NCBI GenBank assembly: GCA_001778285.1
Contig: MFGL01000022.1
Location: forward strand, 158-6,228
Direction of reading: 5' to 3'
Origin: Candidatus Falkowbacteria bacterium RIFOXYC2_FULL_47_12
GTDB taxonomy: Bacteria; Patescibacteriota; Patescibacteriia; Patescibacteriales; XYC2-FULL-47-12
Length of the DNA: 6,071 bases
Part shown: positions 3,643 through 6,071 of the stretch, piece by piece
How positions within the stretch are numbered: position 1 is the first letter of the stretch
Layout: each line of letters opens with the position of its first letter
Position numbers and translations under genes: made by a program
Notes under the pieces: model-generated
Seen by the model: only the letters and a program-made list of their open reading frames with translations
Databases searched by the model: none
Told to the model about the DNA's origin: nothing

Positions 3643-6071
3643 ATGAACAACGAAATAAATATTGAAAATATCATAGAGAAAATAATAGCTTGGTTCAAGA
3701 AAATATTTGAGCGCCGTTTTTTACTGTACAAATCCCTCTCTCTCCTCGCCGCCGTCGCCCTCATCTCCTCCGCCGGTTTTTTCGCCTGGAATCATTTCCG
3801 CGGCGGGGAAAGCGAGGCGCAGGCAGGGTGGTATAACGACTCCTGGTCGCGGCGGCTGAAAATCACCATTGATAATACCAAAGTATCCGCTGATTTGACT
3901 AACTTTCCGGTTTTGATTTCTACCACCACGACGCAACTCGCGACTTACGCGAGAACCGACGGCAAAGACATTATTTTTACCGATAACACCGGAATGAAGC
4001 TGGACCGGGAAATTGAACGCTATACGAGCGGAACCGGCGAGTTAGTAACATGGGTTAAAGTTCCCACTATCTATAATCAGGCTGACACGATACTTTATAT
4101 GTATTATGGAAATCCCAGCTATAGCGTGGCAACCAGCGCCGGCGCCGCGTCAGCATGGGATTCAAATTTTAAAATGGTCCAGCATTTGCCGAACGGCACC
4201 ACTTTAAGCGCGAACGATTCCACGGCGAATGGCCTTAATAGCACTTCCATATCAGCTCCAACAGCCGGAGCAGGTAAAACTGATGGAGGGGGAGTTTTTG
4301 ACGGTACTGATGACTATATATCCATAGGTGATAATTCAGCATTTTCCGTTTCCGCCTTTACAGTAAGTTTGTGGGTTAATTTTAGCGGTTTTAGCGGTAC
4401 GGATTTATTAGCTGGAAGAAACGCTGAATATTGGCTGGGATATGATTGGGCGGCTGCCGGATGCACAGCTGGCAAGCTTTGTTTTTGCGGTTATGGAGGC
4501 AGTAGCTGGGGTTGCGCCAGCGGTACTACCGGGCCTGGCGCAGGAACATGGTATTATGTTACCGGCGTGCATAGCGGCAGTAATACCTATATATATGTTA
4601 ATGGAACATTAGAAGGCGGTCCGGTCGCGGACACTCCTGTATCTGACGGCGCCAATCCTTTTGATATTGGTTCATTTTCCGGAGCCGCTTCGTCATATGC
4701 AACTAACGGAATTATTGATGAAGTCCGTTTCTCTAACGGTATTCGTTCCGCTGAATGGATCCAAACTGAATATAATACTCAAAACTCTCCTTCTACATTT
4801 GTGGCCTGGGGCAGTACCGAGTCCGGTGGCGGCCCAGTCGCCTACTGGTCTTTTGACGAGGGCTACGCGAGCACGACTTATGACAGGATTGGAACGAACA
4901 ACGGAACTTTAGTTAGCAATACGACTTGGGTGGACGGCAAATTTGGCAAGGCGTTAAGTTTTGACGGCACGGATGATTATGTAAATGTAGCTGACAATTC
5001 AATTTTTTCACCATCCGCTCTTACCTTAAGCGCTTGGATTAAAATGAATACATTAGGATCACAAGATATAATTGTTGGAAAAGGAAGCGAGTATTGGATA
5101 GGATATAATTTTACCGACATAAATTGTACCGCTAACCGCTTTGGGTTTGGCGTTTATGCCAGCGCCAGCTGGACTTGCGCCAGCGGTTTAAATCAGCCGA
5201 CAGCCGGACAATGGAGCCATTTAATCGGCGTGCATGACGGCAGTAATATTTATTTGTATGTTAATGGCGTAAAAGAAAGCGGACCAATAGCTAAAAGCAG
5301 CGTGACAGACCAGACATATACTTTTGGTATAGGATCTTTTAGTTCAGGCCCCACTACTTATGCCACTAATGCCGTAATTGACGAAGTTAAATTTTACAAC
5401 CGCGCTTTAACTTCCACCGAAATCACCGCGTTGTATGCCGCCGGTTCAAGCCCGAGCGGACAGGGGGTGAGCGCGACTTTGGGCAATGTAACAATCGGCA
5501 ATAAATACGGCGATGACGGCGTTACCGATAGTTTAGTCGGCTACTATAAAATGGACGAGTCAAGCTGGGGCACGGTAATAGACAGCTCCGGCCTGAACAA
5601 TAGCGGCGCGGCTACGAACGCGACAAGCACGACCGACCAGACAAAATATGGCCGCGCGGGCGGCTTTGACGGCACCGGCGATTATGTGCAGGTAACGGAC
5701 GCGGCCAGTTTGGATGTTACCAATTTAACCATTACCGCCTGGATTCGGGCGCGCGCTTTGGGCGGGCGCATCGTGGATAAAATCACCGCCGCCACTTTGA
5801 ACGACGGCTATATGCTGGACACGAACGGCAGTAAATTGCGTTTTTGCGGCGCGTCTTGCGTGAGCGCGGGCACGACGCTTTCTGCCGCTACCTGGTATCA
5901 GGCGGCGGTTACCTATGACGGTACTAACGCCACTTTTTATGTCAACGGCGTTCCGGACGGTTCCGGCGCGGTCGCAAGCGTACCGACCAACGCGGTCAAT
6001 TTGCGCCTTGGCGCGGACTCGGCCGCGGCTAACGGTTTTAACGGCTATCTTGATAATATAAAAATATATAA
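3643..6071 (+). CDS. Large secreted surface protein: signal/anchor, DUF2341, at least three LamG domains (3' truncated)
   Basis: The frame is open from ATG 3643 to the window edge (809 codons and counting) with no stop, so the C-terminus is missing. Residues 1-29 are a long charged N-region, 30-49 hydrophobic (KSLSLLAAVALISSAGFFAW), and AQA at 59-61 is a plausible signal-peptidase site. Next comes DUF2341 (PF10102), residues ~63-165, starting WYNDSWSRRLKITIDN and ending LYMYYGNPSY. Three concanavalin-like LamG domains (Laminin_G_3, PF13385) follow: ~190-385 (FDGTDDYISIGDNS, YIYVNG, IDEVRFSN), ~399-600 (YWSFDEG, FDGTDDYVNVADNS, IDEVKFYNRALT) and ~630 to the end (YYKMDES, FDGTGDYVQVTD, FYVNG). 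Domains 1 and 2 are close copies. Such modules bind glycans or proteins on the outside of the cell, so adhesion to a host or neighbour cell is a fair inference. Paired cysteines in each LamG suggest disulfides. No Shine-Dalgarno is seen. Confidence 0.95.
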   Translation, partial: MNNEINIENIIEKIIAWFKKIFERRFLLYKSLSLLAAVALISSAGFFAWNHFRGGESEAQAGWYNDSWSRRLKITIDNTKVSADLTNFPVLISTTTTQLATYARTDGKDIIFTDNTGMKLDREIERYTSGTGELVTWVKVPTIYNQADTILYMYYGNPSYSVATSAGAASAWDSNFKMVQHLPNGTTLSANDSTANGLNSTSISAPTAGAGKTDGGGVFDGTDDYISIGDNSAFSVSAFTVSLWVNFSGFSGTDLLAGRNAEYWLGYDWAAAGCTAGKLCFCGYGGSSWGCASGTTGPGAGTWYYVTGVHSGSNTYIYVNGTLEGGPVADTPVSDGANPFDIGSFSGAASSYATNGIIDEVRFSNGIRSAEWIQTEYNTQNSPSTFVAWGSTESGGGPVAYWSFDEGYASTTYDRIGTNNGTLVSNTTWVDGKFGKALSFDGTDDYVNVADNSIFSPSALTLSAWIKMNTLGSQDIIVGKGSEYWIGYNFTDINCTANRFGFGVYASASWTCASGLNQPTAGQWSHLIGVHDGSNIYLYVNGVKESGPIAKSSVTDQTYTFGIGSFSSGPTTYATNAVIDEVKFYNRALTSTEITALYAAGSSPSGQGVSATLGNVTIGNKYGDDGVTDSLVGYYKMDESSWGTVIDSSGLNNSGAATNATSTTDQTKYGRAGGFDGTGDYVQVTDAASLDVTNLTITAWIRARALGGRIVDKITAATLNDGYMLDTNGSKLRFCGASCVSAGTTLSAATWYQAAVTYDGTNATFYVNGVPDGSGAVASVPTNAVNLRLGADSAAANGFNGYLDNIKIY
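3767..3810 (+). repeat. Direct repeat copy 2 (signal-peptide coding segment)
   Basis: This is the intact-gene partner of 2398-2441, with one mismatch in 44 bp, lying within codons 42-56 of the LamG surface protein. Here the reading frame continues past AQA into DUF2341, whereas copy 1 stops three codons after AQA. Confidence 0.8.

Noticed and set aside
3408..3936. Two overlapping minus-strand open frames (3408-3764 and 3721-3936)
   Set aside because: They are antisense to the four-helix-bundle and LamG genes and have low-complexity translations without family features.
4661..4912. 83-codon plus-strand open frame
   Set aside because: It is out of frame inside the LamG surface-protein gene, which runs uninterrupted through it.

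Overview
The window looks like a piece of an uncultivated, small-genome bacterium of the Patescibacteria/CPR (Parcubacteria-like) type. This rests on gene content and style, not on any marker gene. There are wall-exposed DUF2341/LamG and formylglycine-generating-enzyme (FGE)-like proteins, a DUF559 nuclease, an S23-type four-helix-bundle protein and a lone NYN-domain protein. Intergenic regions are AT-rich and start codons lack convincing Shine-Dalgarno sequences. The standard bacterial code fits: TGA occurs only as a stop, and the Gly-rich proteins use GGN codons. Every supported gene is on the + strand, and no gene-free stretch reaches 300 bases.

Layout. 1-1048: 3' part of a surface protein with an FGE-sulfatase/C-type-lectin-like domain; two different palindromic elements are embedded in frame in its coding sequence. 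1049-1244: an AT-rich repeat followed by two GC-rich palindromic elements in opposite orientation. 1245-1598: DUF559 (Vsr-like) endonuclease. 1735-2136: an unrecognised basic 133-residue protein. 2271-2465: a signal-peptide-only ORF that copies the N-terminus of the last gene. 2473-3021: NYN-domain putative ribonuclease. 3194-3568: four-helix-bundle protein flanked by inverted AT-rich repeats. 3643 to the window end: a very large secreted protein with a signal/anchor segment, DUF2341 and at least three LamG domains, open at the 3' edge. It is the largest gene here.

How it fits together. The two large genes are cell-surface adhesin or ligand-binding proteins. Between them is an accessory region that looks assembled from small cassettes: a nuclease with palindromes, an unknown gene, NYN, and the four-helix bundle with AT-rich repeats. 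A 44-bp near-identical segment encoding part of the signal peptide brackets the NYN and four-helix-bundle genes, suggesting duplication or insertion at a surface-protein locus.

The most unusual signal is a unit repeated three times, directly after the DUF559, 133-residue and NYN genes. Each has a hairpin immediately downstream of the stop codon, and facing it a minus-strand extended -10 promoter (TGnTATACT; in two copies also a perfect TTGACA at 16 bp). Two copies share an 18-bp identical block at and upstream of the -35. On the minus strand, two of the hairpins carry cUUCGg loops. These may be a family of very short structured RNAs, or terminators combined with reverse promoters.
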